Shown here in pieces: positions 31,678 to 42,913 of a stretch of 64,000 nt of DNA (position 1 is the first letter of the stretch; each line of letters opens with the position of its first letter). The DNA lies in NCBI GenBank assembly GCA_002335605.1, contig BEDY01000006.1:992001-1056000 (forward strand), read 5' to 3'. A model generated the notes under the pieces. That model saw only the letters and a program-made list of their open reading frames with translations, was not told where the DNA came from and searched no databases. The stretch is from Prillingera fragicola. Its lineage: Eukaryota > Basidiomycota > Tremellomycetes > Trichosporonales > Trichosporonaceae. The position numbers and the translations under genes are program-made.

Positions 31678-33881
31678 TCAGAGCTTTGCCCGAGGCTCCT
31701 GCTTGCTCTGGGCGTACTTTTCGCGCACAATCTGCTTGATGTCCATCTTGATCAGCTTTCCGTTCACATTACGAGCTACCCATCAGCGACCGCCAAAGCA
31801 CGGACTCACGGAGCAGCTCGTGGTGGACATGCACAAACGCCGGCCTAGCCGGCCCCCGAAGACGGGGCTTGACCTGCGCCAGAATATCCTCTGCACTCGC
31901 CTCTGCGCCCGGAGCAAGGCTGACGGCGACCGCGACGAGTTCGCCGTAAAAGTCGTCCGGGACCGACACGGCTGCCACCTCTGCGATGCGGTTGTCGAGG
32001 AAGACTGCGTTTTCTACTTCCTCGGACGCGATCTGGGCTCGTTAGCGCCTTGCGAGCTGGGGGGGCTCACGTTCTCGCCGCCGCGGATGATAATGTCTTT
32101 GACTATTCGTTAGCTTGCACGACACTGGGGACGTACTCCTGTCAGAGATTGAGAGGCAGCCCGCGTCGTCGATAAACCCCGCGTCGCCCGTGTCGAGCCA
32201 GCCGTCGGCGTTGACTGCCTCGGCGGTGGCCTCTGTGCTTGTCAGTCACGATCGCGGGCGGTGGACGCACTAGGGTTGTTGAGGTAGCACTTCATCTGGT
32301 TTGCGCCGCGCGTCTCGATCGTGCCGACCGTGTTGGGTGGGAGCACTGCGCGTGTCTCCTGGTCCACGATTCGGATTTCGCAGATCGGGATCACGGGGCC
32401 GCTGGAGGTTAGTATGGTTTGACACTGGTGTAGTACGCGTACCAGCTCTTGGGCTGTTTGTCAGCTTTCGTCTTAGGGCGGTGCTCACCTTTACGACATA
32501 GTCCATGCCTGCGAGACCGCAGTGGAGGGCGTTGGTCTCGGTCATGCCCCAGCCGTTACCACTGCGAGGTCAGCACAGTCAACGGCAAGAGTGACTCACG
32601 CGACAAGCTCGGGGAACCGCTTGTTGAGATCACCAGCAAGGCGCGACGCAGGCGGCGAGCCCCCGTAGCTGCATCCCAGGAGGTTGAGGTCCTTGGGCAA
32701 GCGCGGCGACTGCAGCAGCGCGGTCGCGATAGCAGGCACGCCACCGACGACGTTGACCTTGTACCGCACAATGAGGTCGATGGCGTCGTCGACGTTCCAG
32801 CGAGGCATGAGGACGAGGCTCGAGCCGTCGGCGAATGCCTTGGCGAGGATGCTGAGCGCGCCCGTCGCGTGGAAGAAGGGGACGACCATGAGGTGGATGC
32901 GCTGCTCGTCGGGCGGGTTGCTGATGAGCGGCATGACCATTTCGATGGGTGCACCTGCGCGCAAAGCCGCGCGGCCCAGTGCTGAATGTTAGCTCGGGAG
33001 GGAGAGGAAGCTCACTAATCTGGGCCGAGATGATGTTGTGCAGCGCCGCGCGCTGGCTGGAAATGACTGCCTTGGGGAAGCCGGTCGTGCCAGAGGTGAA
33101 GAAGACGACGGCGTCGCTCTCGGGGTGAAGATCCTCGAGACCCGTGCCGCTCACAATGTCACGGACGGCAGCGGCAGACATGTTGAGCTTGCGAAGGTTG
33201 AGAACCTCGACCTTGTTCGTGAGACCGTCGGTGGACCAGGTGTAGAGTTTGCCACAGTCCTTGAGAGACCCGGCCTTGCTGGCAATGATAGAGGCCGATG
33301 GCGGGTCAGCAATAATGACAATCGGCTTGGCGAGGTTGAGGCAGTGAACCATCGAGTCGGGCTGAACAGCAGCGTTCACCATGACGGGCACGGCTCCGAT
33401 GAGGTGAATCGCCATAAACACCAGCGCCCAGCTAGCCCGTCAGCCACGAACAGCACAGCTGCCACCTACTTGACACTGTTGTACCCGACCAGGCCAACGG
33501 TCGACCCGACCTTGGCGCCCTGCGCACGCAGCCACGCCGCAATAGGCAGAGCAAACTCGAGCGACTGCCCAAATGTCACGTCCTCGCGGGGCTCGGGCTT
33601 GAGCCCAACCGGCGCGTTGAGGAACTGGCGGTCGCTGAACTTGGCACAGCTCTCGAGAATCAGGTCACGGAAGGACTTGTGCAGCTGAATGTCAGTCGAG
33701 GTCAAGTGCTGACACATACATTCTTCCAGACCCGCTCCTCGCGGCCGTTGATGACAGCCGTGGTGAGCTCAAAGTACGTCCCCGGCTGGCATATCATCCG
33801 GTCGCCTGACTTGTTAGCCCTGCGGTAAACCTGTTGAGGCTCACACTCTGTAAACGGAATATCCTTGACTGGCCACGACAT
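31678..33881 (-). CDS. Acyl-CoA synthetase (AMP-forming), probably peroxisomal
   Basis: Twelve exons on the minus strand: 33881-33845, 33805-33720, 33684-33470, 33431-33016, 32981-32600, 32561-32489, 32453-32443, 32401-32271, 32232-32137, 32102-32071, 32032-31810, 31775-31678. Introns are 34-41 nt. The total is 599 residues with every phase consistent. Exon 7 is 11 nt and supplies PKSC of the family's KP-x-S-x-G-x-x-x-P block. Adenylate-forming motifs: FFTSGTTGFPKAV (P-loop), GWGMTETNA, DGWLDTGDAG, IKDIIIRGGENI and the C-terminal NVNGKLIK with the catalytic Lys. The protein ends in AKL, a good PTS1 peroxisomal signal. It resembles fatty-acid or 4-coumarate-type CoA ligases. The acyl substrate cannot be read from sequence. 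Confidence 0.92.
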
Positions 33882-35526
33882 TGTCAGTGCTGTTGATGCT
33901 GTAAGAGTAGCAGGTGAGCAAGAATGAGAAGCTAGTCGGCCATGAGCTATAGTCTGCGGGGGGGTTGTAGTAGTGGGGAGTACGGGTCATCAGATAGCCG
34001 GCGGGTTTCGATTCAAAGCCGTTCGGCGATGACCGAAAAGTGATCCAACATGGCGGCCGGGTAGTCAACACATGCACTATACTGCTCTGCGTCCTTGAGA
34101 CGATGATGACTGGGACATGAGGACGAGGCAGAGAGTGAGATGCTCAACATGTGGCCAGCGTATGCGACGTTTACCGGGCCGTTCCCTGTTGTAAGCGGCT
34201 GACTATCAGCCTCGTTCAAGCGACCAGCTCGCGTGAGGTTAGACTTGTCCGCTTGCCCTCTGGCCTCGGACCAGCAAGCCTCACTTACCTACCACATCTA
34301 CAAGAAGATGATCTACAAGACGATCTTGGCAGTTCATTAAAAGGTTGAACACTTCAAGACGTGCGCAGACTTGATCGAGCCCCGTAGTGGCGGCTCCAGA
34401 CAGGACCGTCACAGCGCCCATACATGATCACGGTCTGCTAACACTCCCAACCTATCATGCATGACACAATACTGCTACTGACCCGCTCACTTCTATTTAC
34501 ATACCAATTAGAAGCCAAAGTTGGCACGAATAGCCGGAGGCGCCTTCACGAGGGCCCTAAAGTCGTGGGCCTCTGGCACAATCCTGCGGCTCGCGACCCG
34601 GTCCCGAATCATGCGGCCGTCCATGAACGCCTTGAGGTTGAGCCAGCTCTCGTGCACACAGGTTGCCTTTGCATCTATAAAGTCCTTGTGCGAGTTGTGC
34701 TCCGTATCGACCTGCACTTTTGACGGTCTACGTACTGTACGTGCGTGGTCTCCGAGGGCCGAGATAGATAGAGCCTATTCTGCCGGCATCTGCCACGAGA
34801 GTATGCGACTTGTCTGGCAAATTCGTGGCTCATGCTCCGCGCCCGTGTGGCAACAGAGCTCGTAATCGTCAACACCTGGGTATTGCTTATCTGGCTCACT
34901 GTTCCACAAGAATGTTGCTGGTGTATCTCGTGTGTGGCTGCAGCAACGATCACGATCACACTGTTGGGCCGGTTGACAACCCATGTAACAATCATTATAT
35001 ATGGCTGACAGACTTCTAATTTCCTGCCGGGCTCTCTCTCCATGCTATGGTCTTTTATCGACCGCCTCCAAGGATGCTGCTCGATTCTGATCACTCTGCA
35101 AGGTTGTAAGAATCATAACGTTGGGCAGTCTGAACCGCACTTCAGAGTCTGTGGCACGAAGCCGAAGGGTGGTAGTTACAAATCCCAACGGATGGATCGT
35201 CATACCCACTCCGGTGGGGAGAGAAGGGCATGAGGAGAAGATGGGCTTGGTCAAATTGCTTGTCCGCGGAGAGCTCGGGGTTGGGTCAGTTGTGAAGAGA
35301 GCGAGGTCTCTACTTGTCAAGAACGGGCATCGCCATGCCGCCGACCGCAGCGGACATGGCGTTCCGTCCTGAGCAGTTGCTGAAGTGAGGACCTTCTGTG
35401 TCCTGGGTAGCCTCTAAAGTCCTCCGTTCCCCAACGCTGTGTCAGCTAGCCCCGCGCGCTAGACCTCCGCAGAGTTGTACACTATGCATGAATGGTGCAA
35501 ATGCTCGTCCCGCCTCACTCCAACCT
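33882..35526. other. Gene-poor stretch between the synthetase and bL19m genes
   Basis: No complete gene model was found. A coding-looking fragment at 34508-34717 is listed separately. An open frame on the minus strand at 35045-35320 has an ATG but no recognisable motif. Confidence 0.5.
34508..34717 (-). pseudogene. Possible orphan terminal exon or gene remnant
   Basis: A minus-strand frame follows a possible acceptor (AAAAGTGCAG). It reads as ordinary protein with mixed hydrophobic and charged residues (HNSHKDFIDAK, ESWLNLKAFMDGRMIRD, DFRALVKAPPAIRANFGF) up to a stop at 34508-34510. Upstream sequence contains no frame that continues it. It could be a gene relic, an exon of a missed gene or chance. 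Family not recognised. Confidence 0.25.
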
Positions 35527-36344
35527 CTACTGAGCAGCCGCAGCCACACGCGCCGTGTTGTGCGCCTTGAGCGCGCCAGCAATCTGGCTCATGACACCAG
35601 GCCTGTCACGGAGGTAGTTGACCCTAGCGCGGCGCAGGTCAGCAATACCGCTGCGTCCCTCTGCGCGGCGCACGACCTTGATCTCCTTGATCATGGGCGA
35701 GCAGACCTTGAAGTTCATCTCGACACCAGTCTTCTGCACGACGTTGCGGAGCGTGAATGCCGTGTCGACTCCGCGCCTGCGGACACGCATGAGAACACCC
35801 GAGAAGGGCATGATACCCGTCTTTGCGGGCGTGGAGTAGGAAAGGACCGAAACGACCGAACCGGTGCGGAGGCGTTGGGGGGAGCGGCGGGAGAACAAGG
35901 TCTGGAGGAGCGAAGCTGGGTCGTAGTCGCGCTTCAGGGCGGTGTTGACGTGAGTCACGACGTGGGCGCCGTTGCGGGGAGTGAGGAGGTTTTGCGCGGG
36001 AGGGCCAGTGAGGGTCGACTTGGGAAAGACGGCCTTCTTCGAGAAGGGGTACGCTGAGGGGTTAGCAGGTGTGTGGGGCTGGCTGGGAGCGGGAAGAGAA
36101 TCAATTTGTGCGATGTCGTCGTTCTTCAAGCTGTGAAGAGCACTTCCGCACGGTGTATGCAGCGGGTAGAGCTCAAGCTCGGGCGGACGACACTTTGCAA
36201 GAAAGTCGACAGAGGTGGTAGGAGACCAGGACGAGTGTACGCACCGGATCCCTCTGCTGCTGCGGGAGTCGATGAGAAAGCGCGGCGAGATGGTCCTGCC
36301 TTGAAGAGGTCGCCGAGGCGCATGGCCGATGATGACGGACGCAT
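35527..36344 (-). CDS. IMG1: Mitochondrial large-subunit ribosomal protein bL19m
   Basis: Two exons, 36344-36245 and 36053-35527, with a 191-nt intron (GTGCGT...CCCCTCAG); 208 residues. The N terminus is a Ser/Arg-rich mitochondrial presequence (MRLGDLFKAGPSRRAFSST). The L19 core is visible: RLRTGSVVSVLSYS, FSGVLMRVRRRGVDTAFTLR, KTGVEMNFKVCSPMIKEIKV, ending in RRARVNYLRDRPGVMSQI. In bacteria L19 lies at the subunit interface. The tail runs into Ala-rich residues. Confidence 0.93.
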
Positions 36345-36675
36345 GGTAGAAGAGTGGTGAAGACGGGGTTGTTGCTGCGGTCAAAGAAAGTCGAACATCG
36401 TGAAGCAACCCTCCAGGAACAATGTCCATCCAGAGTGATAAGCGGAATCAAAATATCCACGTCATTTCTCATGTTGTTGGTAGCCCACTCGAGATTGGCC
36501 ACCAAACCACATCCATCGCTCTCTCCCGCTGCTGCCATCCTCTCACCCTCTTTCCCCCTCACCTCTCCTTGAAGCCTGTCTCGATTTCACTCGGTACAGC
36601 ACTGCAGCAGCATCATCTACACATGCACTAGCAAACGCACACCTTCCTTCAAGCCTCCCTCCCCCTCCTTCAACA
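36345..36675. promoter_or_regulatory. Divergent promoter between bL19m and the PIN-domain gene
   Basis: 331 bp with pyrimidine-rich blocks (36,515-36,560 and 36,640-36,670) just before the plus-strand ATG. No TATA box evident. Confidence 0.5.
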
Positions 36676-38753
36676 ATGCGTGAGGGCGAGCTCGTAGGTG
36701 TCTTTGCTTTCTCATCAGAATCAGGTCAACAACAATGAACTAACCACCCCTTCTCCAGGCCGCCAAAAAGGCGGCGCTGTCCAAAGCCCTCTCTGCAGCC
36801 TACCTCGAGCACCAGATCGCCGATCTCGAGTCACGCGTCCATGCCGTCGGCTTAGACGAGCCTGTGCCTTCGAAGCCGAAGGCTGAGGACAAGTCTCCGC
36901 ACCACCCGGGTGTCATCGGCGGTGAGCGAGCAGCCAAGCAAAGGGACAAGGCCGCAGCAGAGTCTCGCGCAGCTGCTATCGCAGGCCCGCCTCCTCCCGC
37001 GACTACGCCGCCGCCGCCCGCAGGCACGTACGAACTGGCACGCAGCGATTCTCGGGCCCGTATAGACGACTCGGACAATGAGACCCCAAGCGACGAACAG
37101 TGGCACGTTGCCGTTGTGGACGTCAGCGCACTGATGTGGGCGCCGCGGGCAGTGCGTGAGCTGGTACACCGTGGGTACGAGGTGGTTGTTCCCCTCGACG
37201 CTATTCGCACTCTCGACATGCTCAAGAAGGGCAACACCCCTGTCGCTCTCGCCGCACGCTCTGCCACTCGCTTTGTCGAACATGCGTCGCGCCACTGGCG
37301 GCCCATATCAGTGGACCCCAGTCTCGCTATGCAGGCCGGCACAAACTACAAGAAAGGCCGCGGGCTCCGCCTACAGCGCGAGGACGAAAGCCGGGCGCCA
37401 GAGGCTGCGGATACGGGGGACACACCGCCCCCGAAATGGGTTGCAAGTGTGCTTGGCTGTGCGGCGTTTTTCACCGCCATCGTCCGCGCCGAGGACGCAC
37501 TCACGGGTGGCTGGGACGACGAGCCCCGCCGATCAGTGTTCATCGCCCACCCGCCACTCAGCGCCGAGGTCGGCCCTCCACCGGTCGACGAGCGTCCCGG
37601 AGCCGAAGCCCAGCATGCACACAACTATGCCGAGCGCGCTGAGGGATACACGCTCAGTCTTGAGGCTGGCCGTTTCGAGCTCGGCCTCGAGGTGCTGCGC
37701 GATGACGACGAGGCCGAATGTGATCCTCCTGTCGGTCGTGGTATCCGAGGACGTGGACGAGGCCGCGGTGGCCACCGCGGTTCGCGTTCAGGCCGTGGTG
37801 GTCGTCCCCGTGACCGCGACCGCGAGCACGAGGCCGGACCGGTCAAGATTCTCCTTCGCCGGCCGGTCGACCCTCCCGAGAACGACTCAGCGCCGCCTAC
37901 GCCTGGCAAGGAACCTCTCCCTCCCCCGATCATGCCGCCCTCGCTTGCCCTTGCAGCTGAACGTGCTGAACGCCAACAGGAACGCGCTGAGCGTATGGTG
38001 GCCGAGAGGCACATTGAGCGCGACCGTGAGCGCAGCGAGCGTTTCATGGAACGTGACCGTGAGCGTACGGAACGTCATATGGAACGTGACCGTGAGCGCT
38101 CCGAGCGTGACCGTGAACGTGCCGAGAGACATATGGAGCGTGACCATGAGCGCTCCGAGCGTGAACGTGAACGCACCGAGAGACACATGGAGCGTGATCG
38201 TGCGCGCACAGAGCGCAGCCGCGATCGCGCCGAGAGACACCGGAACTGCGGTGACCGGGGTGATCGTAGCGAGCGCGAGGATGGCGAGCGCGGCCATCAG
38301 CGCGGACGCGGACGTGGACACCACGGAGGGCGTGGTGGTGGACGTGGTCGTGGTCGCGGGGGCGCGGACCGCGGTGGCGCATTTACGCTCCTCCAACGTC
38401 CTGGCCCTCCGCTGGCGCACCATGTCCGAGTGCTCGACGGTCGCCCTCCTGGTCCGCCTCCCCCTCCTGGTCCGCCTCCCCCTCCAGGTCCGCCTCCCCC
38501 TCCAGGTCCGCCTCCCCCTCCAGGTCCGCCTCCCCCTCCTGGTCCGCCTCCCCCTCCTGGTCCGCCTCCCGCCTTTCACGGACATGGACATCACCGCGGA
38601 GGCCGACACGGGGGCTCTGGAGGCTCACCGCCCGATTGGCCGGCACCAGGACCTGGCTTTGGCCGCCGCGCGTATGCTAGCGCCGACGATGACGGACGCT
38701 CACCTTTTGAGCGTGAGCGCCCCCATGTCGTGCTGCTCCAACGTCCGAGATGA
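36676..38753 (+). CDS. PIN-like domain protein with RG, Glu/Arg and Pro-rich repeats
   Basis: Exons 36676-36693 and 36759-38753, 670 residues. The 18-nt first exon gives MREGEL. An Ala/Leu helix and Pro-rich linker precede a PIN-like nuclease fold: VAVVDVSALMWAPRAVRELV, GYEVVVPLDAIRTLDMLKKG, then ALAARSATRFVEHA. The first acidic residue of the PIN site is present in VVDVSA. Later acidic positions are less clear, so activity is uncertain. After that come RGRGRGGHRGSRSGRGG, about 12 repeats of the ERD-R/H-ERSER type, a second RG-rich block and seven PPPPGP repeats. The layout resembles RNA-processing factors of the SMG6/Swt1 PIN type with RNA-binding tails. RNA turnover is inferred. Confidence 0.65.
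38437..38568 (+). repeat. 18-bp coding repeat (PPPPGP)
   Basis: About seven head-to-tail 18-bp units (CCTCCCCCTCCAGGTCCG and variants) encode a polyproline-glycine tract. Most variants are T/A changes at one wobble position, suggesting recent expansion. Confidence 0.9.
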
Positions 38754-39387
38754 GTTGATCTTTTGGCCTGATTTCATTCGTGGCATGGACTTCGTCCATC
38801 CTAGCCTGGCCACGCCTGGCTTGTTGCTCTGAGGTGGTGGTGAAGGCGCCGTCCCGACAGGGCAGCGACTGAGAGCTGGCACGGACAGAGGCTCTCTGGC
38901 ACGACTCTACGACTACTTGCTCTTCTGTGCGCGTGCATGCCCCTGTGTATAAGCTGGCGCACAGCTTGCACACTCGTGTCTCCCCCATCCCACCTCTTGT
39001 CACCGCGGCACCCACCGCGCCCACCTTTGCTCCCGAGACGCCACCCTGCAACACAACTTGCAAGTGCAGCCCTCTGACAGCTTCTTCTTTTACCCGCTTG
39101 CGTGCGTTTGACTGTGAGAATTTCAGTTGGTAACCACCGTAGTAGTAGTGGCCGATGCTCTTGTGCATGGTCTGTGCATAGGTCTGCCTGTTCTTGTGCA
39201 ATGCATTTATGGGTGGCATCTCTCTCATGGCAGCAATGGCGACAAAGATGACGCACATAGACCTCCACCCGGCGATGGAGGTAATAATTTCTGGTCCCGC
39301 ATCCCCTCATCTGCTTTGAACGTTCAACTTGCACACCGCGTCGTCTTGCATCCATCCATCATCACCCATCTTTACAAGACATACACA
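38754..39387. other. Intergenic stretch upstream of the NAP/SET gene
   Basis: No coding evidence beyond short frames. It contains the 3' flank of the PIN gene and the promoter of the next one. Confidence 0.5.
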
Positions 39388-40608
39388 ATGGCTGACAACG
39401 AGGAGACGCTGAACGTCGGTGCGTTTGCTTGCGGTTTCTGTGTAGGACGCTGGCTGACGGGGGATTAGAGCTGCCCGAGGCGCTGGCCGTTGAGCTCATG
39501 AATGGTAAGTTGTCATCGATGGACGCGGCTTGGGCTGGCAGGAGTGCATCGCGAGGTATTTCTGCCGTGGGCAGGACTTTGTCTTCGTGGGCACCGAGCA
39601 CCCAGGCGCGTCCCGGCCTTTGGCAATGATAACGGACGCGCGCTAAACACACAAACAGCGACCAAGGACAAGGAGATTCGCATCCAGCGGTTCGTCGCAA
39701 AGGAGACCAAGGAGTTTCTCGAGGTGTTCAGGCCAAAGGTCAAGGACGTCAAGAACTTTTGGCTCATTGCTTTGGTGAGTGTTGGGCGTGTGTCCGCGGG
39801 GTGGTCGTGCGTTGTGGATGGCTGCCCGGAGAGCGATCGCAAGGCGTGTTGAATGGGCGGATCATTTTCTGGCTGGATCCGCGGCGTGCGCCTCTTCTGG
39901 ATGGATCTACAGGACATGTACTGATACTGCAGCTCAACGACCCCGTCTTCAGCATGCTTGCATCGAGTCCCTCGGACCGCGAGGCTCTTCGTTACCTGAG
40001 CGACATTGAGCTCGTTCAGGACCTCAACGACCCTCGTCCTTATGAGATCATCTTCGTGAGTCGACAGCCCCAACGCTTGTCCTAACGCATGCAGCACTTT
40101 GCCGAGAACCCCTACTTTACCAACAAGACTCTCAGCAAGAAGTACTCGCTCCCCGACGGTGTTGAGGCAGCCCCCGCCGACGGCACCATTACGGAGTCGA
40201 TGCGCGAGTTTGACGACGATGACCTCATTGCTGGCGTGAGTCTGCTTGCTGTGGAGCATAGCTGACGACCAGACCACCACCATTGACTGGAAGGAGGGCC
40301 AGGACCTTTGCGCCAAGTTCCCCCGCGGCGCAGTTGCCGCCGACGCCGATGCCGACGCCGAGGACTTTGACGGCGACGGTGGCAGCTTTTTCCACTACTT
40401 CACCGTCGAGGGTGACGCCGCCAACCTTGGCGGTATCCTCGCCAACGAGATTCTCATGGACCCCTTGCGCGCCTTTGAGGGTGATGCCGATGATGAGGAC
40501 TTTGACAGCCAGGATGAGGACGAGCTCGACGACGAGGATGAGGAGGAGGGCAGCATTGACCTCGAGGACGACGAGGACAGCCACAAGAAGAAGAAGCAGA
40601 AGGTTTAG
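39388..40608 (+). CDS. NAP/SET-family histone chaperone
   Basis: Six exons: 39388-39418, 39469-39504, 39659-39774, 39933-40055, 40095-40235, 40273-40608; 260 residues, phases agree. A dimerisation-type helix comes first (KEIRIQRFVAKETKEFLEVF, then KDVKNFWLIAL). The NAP fold follows: NDPVFSMLA, ALRYLSDIELVQDLNDPRPYEI, HFAENPYFTNKTLSKKYS and the SFFHYFT motif near the end of the fold. The C-terminal tail is strongly acidic (DEDELDDEDEEE) and ends in KKKKQKV, a possible nuclear signal. Length and the earmuff-less fold resemble SET or Vps75 more than Nap1. It probably handles H2A-H2B or H3-H4 in the nucleus. Confidence 0.9.
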
Positions 40609-42913
40609 GCGGGCGGGCTGGTGTGGCCCGCTCTATGGTGCCCCGGCGAAAGAGTAGTGTAAAAAGCAGCAGATGTAGTGTCTGATGCCACTGTCTGTGC
40701 TAGCGACTACTGCGCCGCAGCGCCGCAGCGCGGGCGCCTTGGTTTGCTTCGGAAATCAATATCAATGACAGCAGCAGTGACAACAACATGAACTCGCGCA
40801 CACTCTTCAGCAGCTCGGCTGCTACTCGACTGATCAAGCACAGCCAGTGTTCCAGACTCCAACGTGAAACGAAGTCGTCGGTACGGCAGTGAGACAATTG
40901 TCGCAGACTACAAATGAATCAATGAATGGACGAACGCGTCAAAATAGCGTTGACTCATCGCGTCGCGTCGCGTCGGCCATGGGTTAGGCTTGCTCACTTT
41001 ACGTGAGTGGTGCGGCTGCGTACACGATGGATGGGAGATAGGCGGTCAAACTAAAGTCTGGACGATGCTATGTTTGGTGTGACCTTTGGTGTTGAACGGT
41101 CAGCTCATGTCGGGTGGAACGCACCAAAATGGGGTGAACAACCACCAACCTACTTAGTCCACGCGGCCAGCAGATGACGTCTGCCCCTCTAATCGTTTCG
41201 GTTGCCTAAATGAATGTGCATGCTGTGCATGCGAGACTTTGCTGCTCCCTCGATGGTCCGAAGTTGTTGCGAACTGCCACCGCCACCGGGCCAATGCTTC
41301 TTTGGATCTCCAGCCTCGAGCCCCTATCCAAGCACAGCGGCCTCGGTATCAAGAGAGCGGATAACTGTGCCTGCAATGGTCATAAACGTGCTTTTTGCGG
41401 CAATGCGATGCGATAAGTAAAGAGTCCAGAATTGTGACAGCACAAAGGACAAGACACCGCCACACCGCTGACGTAGGACTGAGCGAGCTCAAGATAGCGA
41501 TGGACCCCATTTTCTGTAAGAAATCACGCACGCAACGCCATGGTTCTGGGCCTAGACTACGCTCCCTAGTCCTCCACGATCGCACTCGTAGCTGCTGACA
41601 TTGCCGCTGGACTCGGAGGCGCGGGCAAACCTGCGGTGTTCAATGCCCAGGGTGGCACAAAGGGTCCGCGTATGCCGCGGACGAGGGATATCCACGACCT
41701 TTCCGTGCACCATGCGTTATGCGAGCTTTACAGTCTTGGCTCTGCATGCCTTGTGCCGAAAGCAATGTAGCGCCAGCGATGGGCTGGCAGCCCGCATTCA
41801 TGTAAATCAGATCCATTGCATACATCGGAAGGACGAGGAAAGCCACTCTGGCGTTCTCGTGCCAAGCGGCTGCGAGATGTCGCAGCAATTCAGTGGCAAC
41901 ATTTCTCTGCACCGCCCCAGCCCCACGATTTGGCTACACGTCCATTAGATCCAGACACGGACGAGGTTTGTTCAAGCGACTGCGTGTTCTTGGCTCTGCC
42001 AGCCCAAGCGAGGGGGATCTGGTGGGGTCTACACGGGCAACAGTGGCCGTGGGGCCGCTTGGGCGATTGGCCAAGTCTACGTCGTTGACGGGCGACGCTG
42101 CTGCCCGAGCCATGTGCTGCATGCTTGCTCCCCTTCGAACCTGCCGCGTCATTAGTGCCGTGCGGGTCTAGAGCTCAATGCTGTGTTGGCTCCACCTTGA
42201 GGTGAGTTATGCACTCCATTGCGCACGCCCAGAGCCTTGGCTGCGTTTCCATGCTGTGCGTCTTCTGTTCGTGGCAAGTCGCGTTCAGTTCTGTTCGTGA
42301 CAGTGCTCGCTCGCAGCATGCAGCAAAGGTTGCATGGGCTTTTCAAGTTTTCAATAGTTTCTATCGTACACTGTAATCGTCATGGACATCTATGGACGCA
42401 ACAGCTGGACGGCGCAGGAACCTATCACTAGGCTAGACGGGATCTACTGAAGCGCTGACACCAAAGTGGTGCCCGTGTGTGCGCGATTCAGAAGGCCGGT
42501 TCACGGGATGGTTGAGGCGGTCGCAAGCCTGTTGTTTTGGGTGTTACGTGGGAACGCAAAGGTAGCGGGGAACGGGTGAGGGATGGTGCAGGGTGATATT
42601 TGGTGAGGATGGAGTTTTGTTTTGAAGCTGGCTTTCGATCGCCATACCCAAAGTCCATGCCTGTGCGTGACACAGGTCCTCTTTCTCTGCCGCCGCGGCG
42701 GCGGCGCTGCGTTTTGGACATTGTTTGCGGCAGAGAGAATATGAGGGGGACGGCGGTATGGCTCGGAAGGGTAGAACCAGAGAGGGATGAGAGGGGTGGC
42801 AGCGAAAAGCATACCAATTTGAAGGGGCGTGACGGAGCACGCGCGAGGATAGTGATCGACCAGTAAAGGTGATCAGTCTCCACGCGGCTGGCTCGCAGAT
42901 AGCGAGAACAGCC
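40609..42913. other. 2.3-kb intergenic stretch
   Basis: No gene found on either strand. Short repeats of CGCGT occur near 40,958-40,975. The part next to the zinc-finger gene (42,500-42,900) is probably its 3' flank and contains a GCCGCCGCGGCGGC palindrome near 42,700. Confidence 0.5.

Noticed and set aside
37156..38832. A 558-residue open frame on the + strand overlapping the PIN-domain gene
   Set aside because: It is the +1 shadow of a repeat-rich GC-biased gene. Its composition is skewed (Arg/Val/Ser runs) and it lacks any motif, while the other frame carries the PIN fold and proper splicing.
42690..42725. GC-rich palindrome GCCGCCGCGGCGGC taken as a terminator or origin
   Set aside because: Rho-independent terminators do not apply to nuclear fungal genes and nothing else suggests an origin; it may just be a triplet run.
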